The notes beneath the pieces are model-generated. The model ran no database searches, was not told the origin of the DNA, and saw nothing but the letters and a program-made list of their open reading frames with translations. Positions 40,315 through 47,974 of a stretch of DNA of 58,862 bases are shown piece by piece; within the stretch, counting starts at the first letter, position 1, and every line of letters begins with the position of its first letter. The position numbers were made by a program, and so were the translations under genes. This DNA is from a virus: positions 1 to 58,862 of IMG/VR virus record IMGVR_UViG_3300046538_000184, one strand, 5' to 3'.

Positions 40315-40482
40315 ATGCAAGCCAGCCGGCGAATAACACCGAACACGAAATGTGTGACGCCGGTCAGGTGGGGAAACCGCGGCGCCGAGCATGGGGCGGA
40401 CAGCAACACGGAATTTTTCACTGATGCACCTGGTGACGGGTGCATTGGGAAAACAACCGATCAAGCATGGAGCACCAAATGA
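40315..40482 (+). CDS. First PL gene: small basic protein (55 aa)
   Basis: The ATG at 40315 follows GGGAGGA and its stop overlaps the next start (ATGA). The 55-aa product opens MQASRRITPNTK, mildly basic at the N-terminus and Gly/Thr/Asp-rich later. As the first protein after a nut-like site it could be an N-type antiterminator, but it lacks a dense arginine-rich motif. Possibly a leader peptide. Confidence 0.55.
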   Translation: MQASRRITPNTKCVTPVRWGNRGAEHGADSNTEFFTDAPGDGCIGKTTDQAWSTK

Positions 40483-41258
40483 GCGAACAAACGCTTCAGC
40501 AACTGCTGGCCGAACGTGTCAGCACCTACGCCTTGTCTGATCGCCCTCGCGAGCTGATAGATGAGGGCATCGACAAGATGTTCAAAAGCGTCGTCGAAGA
40601 CGCCTTCAGATCTTACGGCACCATCGGCGAATCAATAAAAACGGCCGTGAAGCAGGCCTTTCCGGCCAATGTCACCGACATGTTTGAACTTCAGCGCTAC
40701 AACGCACTGATCGCCAATGCTTTGCGGGAGCGCTGGGAGACAGCGGGCATGGAGTCGGCAATCATGAAGCAGGCCGACGCATCCATCACTGAGGTGTTGA
40801 CCGGTGAAGGTCTGCTCACAGGTGAGATTTCGTTGAAGGATTTGCTCGAAGCATTCATTGATGAGCACAAAGAAGAGGCTGCGGACGAACGATGGATCGC
40901 CCCGGAGATCCGCATCACTGAGGACGACAGCCATTCTCACAAGTTCTTCCACATCTACTTCGATCCGCAGCCAGAAGGTGGGAGTCGGTACAGCTACAGC
41001 AATGAGCGCCGTAGCGACTACAGCCTTAAACACAACATCCATGTGATGGTTGAAGGTGAGCGCGAAACCGGCGACCACTGGAGACCGAAAGTCGAATTCG
41101 GGAAGGTGTATAGCGCCCAGCTCGATGCGAAAAAGGTTTCGATCAAAATGAATATCCGCTCGAAATGGGAGCGCATCCTGGCTTCGCTTTATTTCGGTGA
41201 AGCCGTTCTGCTGATCGACTGCGAGGAAAGCGATTTCTCTTACGGGTTCGACGACTGA
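40479..41258 (+). CDS. Conserved-type phage early protein (259 aa), unknown
   Basis: Starts at 40479 by ATGA overlap. The N-terminal half is helical (RELIDEGIDKMFKSVVEDAF), and the C-terminal half is beta-rich with a charged stretch (EDDSHSHKFFHIYFDPQPEGG). No family was recognised. It is the first substantial gene of the PL operon. Confidence 0.8.
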   Translation: MSEQTLQQLLAERVSTYALSDRPRELIDEGIDKMFKSVVEDAFRSYGTIGESIKTAVKQAFPANVTDMFELQRYNALIANALRERWETAGMESAIMKQADASITEVLTGEGLLTGEISLKDLLEAFIDEHKEEAADERWIAPEIRITEDDSHSHKFFHIYFDPQPEGGSRYSYSNERRSDYSLKHNIHVMVEGERETGDHWRPKVEFGKVYSAQLDAKKVSIKMNIRSKWERILASLYFGEAVLLIDCEESDFSYGFDD

Positions 41259-41311
41259 ACAACCAGCGCCACGACAGCCTGTCGTTAACTGCCCGATCCT
41301 CTCTATGAGAG

Positions 41312-41429
41312 CGCATCGGGGTATGATCTGAGGCTAAGTCTCGGGCAGCGGATGAGCCAACCGGTCGCCATTGGGCTACCCCTTCCGCCGAATGCCGGTT
41401 GAGCCCCGGCCAGATTACACCCCGATGCG
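41312..41429 (+). ncRNA. Structured RNA candidate, C4-antisense-like
   Basis: Perfect 11-bp outer arms CGCATCGGGGT (41312-41322) and ACCCCGATGCG (41419-41429) enclose two inner helices: CTGAG/CTCGG (41328-41332, 41340-41344) and CAACCGG/CCGGTTG (41358-41364, 41395-41401). The three-helix layout and the GGGCTACCCCTTCCGCCG loop recall the phage C4 antisense RNA class. Orientation (plus) is inferred from the operon. No coding frame fits here. Confidence 0.6.
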
Positions 41430-41443
41430 AAAGAAGCTGAGGA

Positions 41444-41791
41444 CTACTCCCGTTCCTTTGCATCTCGGTAATAGCTATCACATACGACTTCAAGTAAATC
41501 TTGGGTGGCCTCGGTCCGCATGCGCAGAACTGTATCCTCAAGTTCTACTTTGTGATTTGGCTGCGAGGAGAATGCCCTAATGTCGTTTGCTAATTGAGTC
41601 GACATGTGTGGATGTAGCGATATGTATTGCTCTAAAGAAAGCTCCTTTTCTGGATGTTTCTGTGCGCAAACTTGGTAAAGAGCTGCACCACCGACGGCCA
41701 TATCATGTTCGCTGGCAGCATGTGCGGTCGACGCAAAAGTGCAGCCAATAAGCGCGGCGAACACACCAATACGAGCTTTATTCAACAGCAT
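41444..41791 (-). CDS. Secreted protein (115 aa), unknown
   Basis: A Sec signal peptide (residues 1-25: ARIGVFAALIGCTFASTAHA) with an AHA-A cleavage site, then a 90-aa helical periplasmic domain with two cysteines. It runs against the early operon, a moron feature. Function is unknown; an envelope-level effect on the lysogen is possible. Confidence 0.7.
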   Translation of the reverse strand: MLLNKARIGVFAALIGCTFASTAHAASEHDMAVGGAALYQVCAQKHPEKELSLEQYISLHPHMSTQLANDIRAFSSQPNHKVELEDTVLRMRTEATQDLLEVVCDSYYRDAKERE

Positions 41792-41986
41792 TTAAAACTC
41801 CAGCTTTCATGTGATATGGCATCGATGCCGACGCGAGCCTATCGGCAGCTCCCTAGCAATTCTTTAGCTCCACCCCACTACCGATACCACCCGAATGCAC
41901 TCCCCTCCGCGCCCAACGGCAACCAGCGGAGCGTATGAGTGCATCCGAGTTTTGTTGGATCAACACCCGCCACCACGGAGGCGATC

Positions 41987-42223
41987 ATGGCAACCAGCTA
42001 TGCAGACAGTGCGCAGGCCCGAGAGTGGGACAGGCGCTACGACGACTGGGGGCGCCAGAAAGCGCCGAAGGTTGAAGACTTCCACGACTACGAAGCTGCT
42101 GAGCAGCAACGCACACAGCGCCAAGCGCTGATGGCCGCTCAGGAACTCGTAGGCCGTAAGGCGCGGGCCAAGCGAGTCGCGGCGGCAGTGGTCGCCTACG
42201 GTGAATTCTGGGGGTTGAAATGA
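41987..42223 (+). CDS. Early-operon hypothetical (78 aa)
   Basis: An ATG after GGAGG. A highly charged helical protein (REWDRRYDDWGRQKAPK). Its stop overlaps the next start. Unrecognised. Confidence 0.7.
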   Translation: MATSYADSAQAREWDRRYDDWGRQKAPKVEDFHDYEAAEQQRTQRQALMAAQELVGRKARAKRVAAAVVAYGEFWGLK

Positions 42224-42453
42224 ACGTCCAGCAGCGAGATCACCAGACGGCGATCACCTGGATCGAGGGCGAGATCAACAACATGATCAAGGACCTTGGA
42301 CAGCCCAACGCCAGCGCCGCCGCGACATCTGCAATCACCCTCGCCTTCCTGCTCCGTGCCATTGATAACGATGAACACCGGCATTACCGGGCGCGCATCG
42401 ACCAGATCTACGCCTCCTACAACGATTCGATCACGCAAGGAGTTGCAGCATGA
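42220..42453 (+). CDS. Early-operon hypothetical (77 aa)
   Basis: A helical 77-aa protein (MNVQQRDHQTAITWIEGEI), overlapping both neighbours by 4 nt. Unrecognised; the close packing supports real coding. Confidence 0.7.
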   Translation: MNVQQRDHQTAITWIEGEINNMIKDLGQPNASAAATSAITLAFLLRAIDNDEHRHYRARIDQIYASYNDSITQGVAA

Positions 42454-42650
42454 TTGCCAATGACACCGCCAACGCGAGCGACTATCCAACTATTCAAGTC
42501 GAATTTGCTGGAAAGACAAAGGTACTAGCTGAACGTCTGGCGAGCCGACAAGGTTACGGCGGAGAGCCTGAGAAGGCCGGCTGGGTGGCGCCAGGGGTTT
42601 GGCTACTTCTCTACAAGTCGCCAAACCCGCTAGGTAAGACTAAGTCTTAA
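42450..42650 (+). CDS. Early-operon hypothetical (66 aa)
   Basis: A 66-aa protein ending WLLLYKSPNPLGKTKS, coupled to the preceding gene by ATGA. It meets the next, reversed gene stop to stop. Unrecognised. Confidence 0.6.
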   Translation: MIANDTANASDYPTIQVEFAGKTKVLAERLASRQGYGGEPEKAGWVAPGVWLLLYKSPNPLGKTKS

Positions 42651-42910
42651 CCTTGTTCAATTTTCTTTGCTAAGGCGGTTAGCTCTTTAGCAAATTTACG
42701 CAGGTACGCTGGATCTGATGGGAGCTCAATCACGGCGTGAGACTCACCAGCCTGCTCTCCGGCATATTGAAGCCATGCTCGGCTGTGATCCCAAGTGACA
42801 TAGATACCGGTCGCATGCATTCGAAAATCATCACCCTCCTTGTCTTTAGTGCTTACTTTGTAGTCGTCAGGCAGTTTTATAAAATGTCCGACATGCTGTT
42901 TTTTTGCCAT
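42647..42910 (-). CDS. Reversed small hypothetical (87 aa)
   Basis: An 87-aa protein (MAKKQHVGHFIKLPDDYKV), beta-rich then helical, against the operon direction. Probably an accessory gene; no domain recognised. Confidence 0.6.
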   Translation of the reverse strand: MAKKQHVGHFIKLPDDYKVSTKDKEGDDFRMHATGIYVTWDHSRAWLQYAGEQAGESHAVIELPSDPAYLRKFAKELTALAKKIEQG

Positions 42911-43019
42911 TTACCACCTCCACTGTGAATCAGCGCTTATACACCGAATTGGAATCAAAAAAAACAAACTGCCACTACAAGTGGATTGATGTTTTTTTCC
43001 ACCTCGATTGAGTATTCCC

Positions 43020-43166
43020 ATGAACACCTCCCCCATCTTGGCCGCCCAGTTCGACTGGATGACGGTCGGCGCATTCTCGCCCGAGCAATTTACCGGCGAG
43101 CAGCGCAAAGAGTACGAAGACGAAGCCAGCCGCATCCAGCGGCAATGGGACAACCAACCACTCTGA
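43020..43166 (+). CDS. Small hypothetical upstream of Sak4-like gene (48 aa)
   Basis: Frame MNTSPILAAQFDWMTVGAF to NQPL, ending 10 nt before the ATPase start. Acidic, helical and unrecognised; operon packing supports it. Confidence 0.55.
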   Translation: MNTSPILAAQFDWMTVGAFSPEQFTGEQRKEYEDEASRIQRQWDNQPL

Positions 43167-43176
43167 GGAAACTCCG

Positions 43177-44043
43177 ATGTTCAAGAAAGCCGAACGCAAG
43201 CAGGCCAAGCTACGGCTGGCACTTGCTGGGCCATCCGGATCAGGCAAAACCTACTCCGCGCTCCTGCTCGCACAGGGGCTGGGCGGGCGAATCGCGGTGA
43301 TCGACACCGAACACGGCAGTGCTTCGTTATACGCAGACATTGCTGACTTCGACACATTGGAGTTGAGCGCCCCCTACTCGCCCGAGCGCTATGTGGATGC
43401 GATCACCGCCGCTGAACAGAATGGCTACAGCGTGCTGATCATCGATAGCTACTCCCATGAATGGACTGGCTCCGGCGGATGCCTTGAAGCGAACGAGAAG
43501 CTTGCCCACCAGAAATTCAAGGGAAATACCTGGGCAGCGTGGAACGAGACAACGCCACGCCACCGTCGGCTGACCGACAAGATCTTAACCAGCTCCCTGC
43601 ACATCATCTGCACCATGCGGAGCAAGACTGAAACCGTCCAGGGAGAAGGGAAAAAGATTCTCAAGCTAGGCATGAAGTCCGAGCAGCGCGATGGCACCGA
43701 TTACGAGTTCACCGTGGTTCTGGATCTGACCCACGACGGCCATGCCGCCATGGCGAGCAAGGATCGGACGAAGCTCTTCCAAGAGCCTGAGTTGATCACT
43801 GAGGAAACCGGCCGGCGGTTGCTGGCTTGGCTCAACTCTGGGGTGAGCCCTGAGGAGCGGGCCAAGGAACTGCTGGTGGACGCGCTGGCCGATATCGCTT
43901 CAGCCAAGGACATGGCCTCACTTCAATCGGCGTTCAACGCGGCCAAGGCGATTGCCGTCGGCTTCGACGACCTTGTGCAGTGGGTCGTGACGGCGAAAGA
44001 CAAACGCAAAAACGAACTTTCTCCAAAAAGGCAATCAGCATGA
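43177..44043 (+). CDS. Sak4-like RecA-fold ATPase (phage recombinase)
   Basis: A 288-aa protein with Walker A GPSGSGKT (residues 18-25), Walker B SVLIIDSYSH (about 82-91), and the AAA_24-type core of Sak4 proteins, which pair single-stranded DNA. In this phage it replaces Red-beta/Erf. It overlaps the exonuclease gene by 4 nt. Confidence 0.88.
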   Translation: MFKKAERKQAKLRLALAGPSGSGKTYSALLLAQGLGGRIAVIDTEHGSASLYADIADFDTLELSAPYSPERYVDAITAAEQNGYSVLIIDSYSHEWTGSGGCLEANEKLAHQKFKGNTWAAWNETTPRHRRLTDKILTSSLHIICTMRSKTETVQGEGKKILKLGMKSEQRDGTDYEFTVVLDLTHDGHAAMASKDRTKLFQEPELITEETGRRLLAWLNSGVSPEERAKELLVDALADIASAKDMASLQSAFNAAKAIAVGFDDLVQWVVTAKDKRKNELSPKRQSA

Positions 44044-44711
44044 CCGCATACATCTTCGACAGCGAAACAACCGGTTTGAACGATCCGCATCTGGTCGAGG
44101 CGGCCTGGTTGAAATTGAGTGGCGTGAGCAGTCTCGCCGTGACTGACTCTTTCCTGCACCGCTACAAACCGGGTAAGCCGATTGAGCTGAGCGCGCTCGC
44201 CACCAGCCACATCCTCGACGAGGAATTGGCTGATTGCCCACCACACACCGATTTTGCTTTGCCGGGAGACGTCATCTACCTGATCGGGCACAACGTCGAT
44301 TACGACTGGCGCGTGATCGGCGAGCCAGATGTGAAGCGAATCTGCACTCAGGCTTTGAGTTCGAAGCTCTGGCCACTCGCAGGTAGTCACACGCAGTCGG
44401 CAATGATCTACCTACACTACCGCGCCGAAGCGACCGGCTTGCTCCGCAACGCCCACGCAGCGCTCGATGACGTGAAGAATTGTCGACTGTTACTGGTGAA
44501 GATCCTTGATCAGCTCGCTAGTGAGCTTGGCCGTCCAGTCAACGACTGGGAAGAGTTGTGGCAAATCTCCGAGGATGCCCGCATCCCTACGATCATCGGC
44601 TTCGGCAAACACAAAGGCACGGCCTTCGCTGATCTGCCAAGCGACTACCGGCGCTGGCTTTTGAATCAGCCCGACCTTGACTCCTTCGTTCGCAAAGCGC
44701 TTTCGCGCTGA
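44040..44711 (+). CDS. DnaQ-like 3'-5' exonuclease with DUF3820-type tail
   Basis: The start at 44040 overlaps the Sak4 stop. The DEDD motif begins IFDSETTGL (Asp7, Glu9), NVDYDWRVIG follows, then NAHAALDDVKNC. The C-terminus IGFGKHKGTAFADLPSDYRRW matches the small domain that follows exonuclease X-type folds. It likely trims DNA in recombination. Confidence 0.88.
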   Translation: MTAYIFDSETTGLNDPHLVEAAWLKLSGVSSLAVTDSFLHRYKPGKPIELSALATSHILDEELADCPPHTDFALPGDVIYLIGHNVDYDWRVIGEPDVKRICTQALSSKLWPLAGSHTQSAMIYLHYRAEATGLLRNAHAALDDVKNCRLLLVKILDQLASELGRPVNDWEELWQISEDARIPTIIGFGKHKGTAFADLPSDYRRWLLNQPDLDSFVRKALSR

Positions 44712-44720
44712 TGGTGAATC

Positions 44721-44963
44721 ATGATCAGCAACCACCTCAACCTCGTCGAGCAGCACCGACCGGATGCCGAGTCGATCGCTGACCGAATCGCGCAGTACCT
44801 GGCTGCCGGCGGGCGGATCGACCAACTGAAAAGCCCGCTGCGCAATCCACTGCCGCCACCGCGCTCGAAGAAGATAGCCCCTGAAACGGTACTCAAGCGG
44901 CGCCCGAAGCCGATATCGGCAGCCGACCGAAAGACTCTGCGCAAAATGGCGGACTCGGTATGA
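44721..44963 (+). CDS. Early-operon hypothetical (80 aa)
   Basis: A basic C-terminal half (PRSKKIAPETVLKRRPKP) suggests nucleic-acid contact. Coupled by ATGA to the next gene. Unrecognised. Confidence 0.65.
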   Translation: MISNHLNLVEQHRPDAESIADRIAQYLAAGGRIDQLKSPLRNPLPPPRSKKIAPETVLKRRPKPISAADRKTLRKMADSV

Positions 44964-45424
44964 AGTCGAAACGCAAACCCAACAACGGTTTCGCTCGGGC
45001 CGAACGCAGTTGCCGGGCGCTGCTGTGCACCAACCACGTCGCGGTGGTGAACATCGACCCAAGCGGCAGCCAGATCATGGCGAACTGGAAGAGCTGCAAG
45101 CAGATCCGCAGTCTGGCGATCGCCAACGCAATCTTCGATTTCTCCTACCGCTGGACGATCTACATCGGCGCCATGTGTCGAGACGAGCGCGGCGCCGAGT
45201 ACATCAAGTCGGTGGAGATCTCGCCCGAGGGCATCTACAAGGTCGAGCGCCTCACTGATGCCATCGAGCATTACTACCTGGAGCTGCGCAACAGCGCGAA
45301 CCCGACCCATCTGCTCGCGTCAGGCTGGATCGCCATTCCGGATGAAGTTTCGATGGATGAAGCCGAAGCCGCGAAGCTGTTCTACGCCGCCGGCGCCTGG
45401 CATCAGGTAAAGGTTGCAGCGTGA
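44960..45424 (+). CDS. Early-operon hypothetical (154 aa)
   Basis: A 154-aa protein with a basic N-terminus (MKSKRKPNNGFARAERSCR) and a beta-rich middle (RWTIYIGAMCRDERG). Its GTGA end overlaps a possible GTG start. Unrecognised. Confidence 0.7.
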   Translation: MKSKRKPNNGFARAERSCRALLCTNHVAVVNIDPSGSQIMANWKSCKQIRSLAIANAIFDFSYRWTIYIGAMCRDERGAEYIKSVEISPEGIYKVERLTDAIEHYYLELRNSANPTHLLASGWIAIPDEVSMDEAEAAKLFYAAGAWHQVKVAA

Positions 45425-45606
45425 GACGTTTCCGCACCCAACAACGCAAACGACAGACCTGGCTGGACTTCCCGGCCAGCGGAATTGAAGAGGTAGGCCA
45501 TGGCCGAAGTACAGGAGCCGACGAAGGAAGCGATCAAGCAAAAGAAAAAGCGCGAGAAGTCTGCAGCAAAGGACGCTGCATTGGGCGTCGAGAAGTTTAC
45601 GGTTGA
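45421..45606 (+). CDS. Possible small basic protein (61 aa), GTG start
   Basis: A GTG overlaps the upstream stop. The first ~25 residues (MRRFRTQQRKRQTWLDF) look coding, but the rest overlaps the next gene in another frame, so the true extent is doubtful. Confidence 0.35.
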   Translation: MRRFRTQQRKRQTWLDFPASGIEEVGHGRSTGADEGSDQAKEKAREVCSKGRCIGRREVYG

Positions 45607-45862
45607 GGTCGCCGGGGTGTTCAAGCCAGACCTCAAGCGGGTCATGGCTGCTCACGGCTTCAACAACCAGCAGGAGGTGTATCAGAACCTGCTTCGGAAC
45701 CTGATCGCCGCCGACTTCGAAACACAGGCTCAGATGCTGAAGTGTGTCACGACACCTTTCGTCATCACGAAAGAAGTGTCACGCGAATTTCACAATCAAA
45801 GCCTACTCGAAATCAGCAAAGACCCAGGCGACCAGATCATCGAACCTGCACAGGAGATCTAA
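45500..45862 (+). CDS. Possible ribbon-helix-helix DNA-binding protein (120 aa)
   Basis: A lysine-rich N-terminus (TKEAIKQKKKREKSAAKDA) is followed by FTVEVAGVFKPDLKRVMAAHGFNNQQEVYQNLLRNLI read in parts: a short strand, then two helices, compatible with an RHH-type fold. The third paired-palindrome site lies within its own coding sequence. No family match is certain. Confidence 0.65.
   Translation: MAEVQEPTKEAIKQKKKREKSAAKDAALGVEKFTVEVAGVFKPDLKRVMAAHGFNNQQEVYQNLLRNLIAADFETQAQMLKCVTTPFVITKEVSREFHNQSLLEISKDPGDQIIEPAQEI
45749..45785. promoter_or_regulatory. Paired-palindrome site, copy 3 of 3
   Basis: ACGACAC, exactly 20 bp, then GTGTCACGCG, inside the 120-aa gene. The spacer holds an inner palindrome TTTCG-N6-CGAAA, also traceable in the other copies. 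Confidence 0.5.
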
Positions 45863-45869
45863 GCGCGCC

Positions 45870-46604
45870 TCATTCCTCATAGATGAAATTATCTCGCAAC
45901 CTATTGCTTGCGAATTCCAAACAGGTCTTCAGAATTCCAAGGGTAAATTCCAAGTGATATTCGGTTGGGCCGGTGACAAGCACGGGCTCGCCGTCCTTAA
46001 CTAGTAGCGATGAATCCATTGACCTGAAGGTCGCGTGGCTAGCTACAGATGAAAGCCCTCGGTACATGGTATCGTAGAGAGGTGTCAAACCAGCAACCTG
46101 GGCAGCGTCATAAGTCGAAAATCCGGGGCCTGCGCCTTCAGCTCGGCTGATAACTTCGTTCAAGTCTTGGATATTTTTATCCGTAAGCCCGAGCCCCACT
46201 AATGATCTGATCATCGCCTCTGCCTGCTTCCGATCCTCGATATCCCCAGCCCTACCCATGCGAGCAAATACAGAGGGATCGTTGATCAGAGCTGCAGCAT
46301 GAAACAGAGCTTCAACAGCTGATCGACTCAACGTTTGAGCATCAACAACAAGCCCTCTTTCACAAAGTAAAATTGCCGCCTGGCAGCTCCGCACTGTTTT
46401 ATGAAAAAAAACAAGTGATGCCATCTGGTGAGGGGCATTTCGATCGGCACCTGCGCCCATGACCAAAATCTGAGCGACACCAGATGCAGCTTCCGCATCA
46501 TCAAAGGCTTTTTGGTAAGTCGCCTTCAAGTTCGTCCTTACTACTTCAATCGCCGGGGACAGAAAACCTTTCTCATTTAAGTCATCGACTGTTGCTTGGT
46601 TCAT
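45870..46604 (-). CDS. DUF5677-like protein (244 aa), reversed accessory gene
   Basis: An all-helical 244-aa protein with SLVFFHKTVRSCQAAILLCERGLVVDAQ (read in pieces) and RSAVEALFHAAAL, the DUF5677-type HEPN-like arrangement. It stands opposite to the operon. Relatives occur near defence genes, but no activity is established here. Confidence 0.75.
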   Translation of the reverse strand: MNQATVDDLNEKGFLSPAIEVVRTNLKATYQKAFDDAEAASGVAQILVMGAGADRNAPHQMASLVFFHKTVRSCQAAILLCERGLVVDAQTLSRSAVEALFHAAALINDPSVFARMGRAGDIEDRKQAEAMIRSLVGLGLTDKNIQDLNEVISRAEGAGPGFSTYDAAQVAGLTPLYDTMYRGLSSVASHATFRSMDSSLLVKDGEPVLVTGPTEYHLEFTLGILKTCLEFASNRLRDNFIYEE

Positions 46605-46693
46605 ACCCAGTTACTCCTTGGCTGCTAAGTCAGTCGCTCTATAAAACACGACCATCCCAAACATTGCCACCACCGGTCACGGAGGGCGGCGTC

Positions 46694-46948
46694 CTAGCCA
46701 ATATCTCGGTCTACCCAATGCTTGGCGAGCCAGCTTGGAATCAACAGCGTTCGGGTTGCATTAATTTTCTTGTCGGCATCTGGCAACTGAGCGATTTCAA
46801 CACCGAAGTAAACCATCCAGCTTCCATCTGCCTGCATTTCGAGAGCTGTCAGGTACGTCCCGACCTCTGCTTCGGTCAGACCGCTTTGCTCTGCGATGAG
46901 TTTGTTGGAAGGTTTCCGTCCATTTCGGGCTCCTTGATCCGGCCACAT
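46694..46948 (-). CDS. Hypothetical protein (84 aa)
   Basis: An 84-aa protein (MWPDQGARNGRKPSNKLIA) with a helix-turn-helix-like stretch NKLIAEQSGLTEAEVGTYL near residues 15-33. It could be a small regulator; not confirmed. Confidence 0.6.
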   Translation of the reverse strand: MWPDQGARNGRKPSNKLIAEQSGLTEAEVGTYLTALEMQADGSWMVYFGVEIAQLPDADKKINATRTLLIPSWLAKHWVDRDIG

Positions 46949-46992
46949 GCCGGGGCGATAACAAATACCGAAACGGCCGGCAATGTGTCTGC

Positions 46993-47181
46993 TCAGACAA
47001 GTCTCGGCGCTTCAACCAGCCGATGCTTCGATTCCATATAGCTGGCCAGGTCGATCACCTCCCGAAGGAACACGACCACCTCAAGCTTCACCGCGTCGTC
47101 CGGCAGCCCTATCCGTTTCAGCATTGCCTTGGCGTCCTCTTCGATAGCCGCCAGCGCATCTACATCGCTCTGCAACCTCAT
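46993..47181 (-). CDS. Small hypothetical (62 aa)
   Basis: The start at 47181 (MRLQSDVDALAAIEED) follows AGGAGG. Acidic and helical; unrecognised. Confidence 0.65.
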   Translation of the reverse strand: MRLQSDVDALAAIEEDAKAMLKRIGLPDDAVKLEVVVFLREVIDLASYMESKHRLVEAPRLV

Positions 47182-47267
47182 GTCGGCCTCCTGCCAGTGT
47201 GAGATTGCAGATAAATACCCCACTTCTACGAATCACGCCAGCCGGCGAGAGGAGCCCGCTTAAATTT

Positions 47268-47924
47268 CTACCCCTCAGACGAGGGCATTTCCAAATTTAA
47301 TATGAGTGGCAATCTCTCTGCTAGAAGCAACTTTATTTTTCCCGTATCAGTAAACTGCGTTACGGAAATTTCAAACGCCAGAATAAGAAGACTATTTACT
47401 GCGTTATTTGCCTTGATTTTTCTCGCTTGAAGATTGTGCAGCGCAGCCATCTTTTGTTCATGCAAAATGCGAGCATCCTTTGTTGACGTAATATGCTCCT
47501 CTAGGCTTTCAGCTATTCGACGTTGATGTTCGATAAACATTTCTATTAAATTAATCTGGGACGTTTGATAAGACTGAATTTCGGTTTGTCGGGACTCCGT
47601 CTTCGCCAGATTCAACTGTTCCGACTGGGCCGCGAGGCTTTCAGACTGAAGATTATTTATCGCACGAAATTCATCTTTCTGAGCATCGAGCAGTTCCCTC
47701 TGCAAATACACCGTTTTAAGAACAGCTAGAAGAGTGCAGAACGATATTAGTGGACCAAACACACCACCAAAATAGCTTCCAAATGCTGACCAATCTGCAG
47801 AATTCGAAGACAACTGATTCCCAAACATCGTCCAGTAGTAATAGGAAGCAAAAATAGCGCACACAAAAACTATGCAGACTAATAAAAACCAGAAGCTAAA
47901 TATCGATTTTTTCAAGCGTTCCAT
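47268..47924 (-). CDS. Putative AbiC-like phage-exclusion membrane protein (218 aa)
   Basis: Two N-terminal TM segments (about residues 9-33 and 50-72) flank FGNQLSSNSADWSAFGSYFGG and are followed by LQRELLDAQKDEF and a long coiled coil. This layout matches the putative phage abortive infection family (putAbiC). It is AT-rich and reversed relative to the operon, typical of a moron. Anti-phage function is inferred from family and context only. Confidence 0.72.
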   Translation of the reverse strand: MERLKKSIFSFWFLLVCIVFVCAIFASYYYWTMFGNQLSSNSADWSAFGSYFGGVFGPLISFCTLLAVLKTVYLQRELLDAQKDEFRAINNLQSESLAAQSEQLNLAKTESRQTEIQSYQTSQINLIEMFIEHQRRIAESLEEHITSTKDARILHEQKMAALHNLQARKIKANNAVNSLLILAFEISVTQFTDTGKIKLLLAERLPLILNLEMPSSEG

Positions 47925-47974
47925 GCGGGTAACCCAATTTAATAATCGGCGAAATATACCAGCGAGGTGGAACC

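Noticed and set aside
41312-41429. A possible phage tRNA
   Set aside because: The outer stem is 11 bp, there is no TTCGAAT-type T loop and no plausible anticodon arm; the layout fits another structured RNA.
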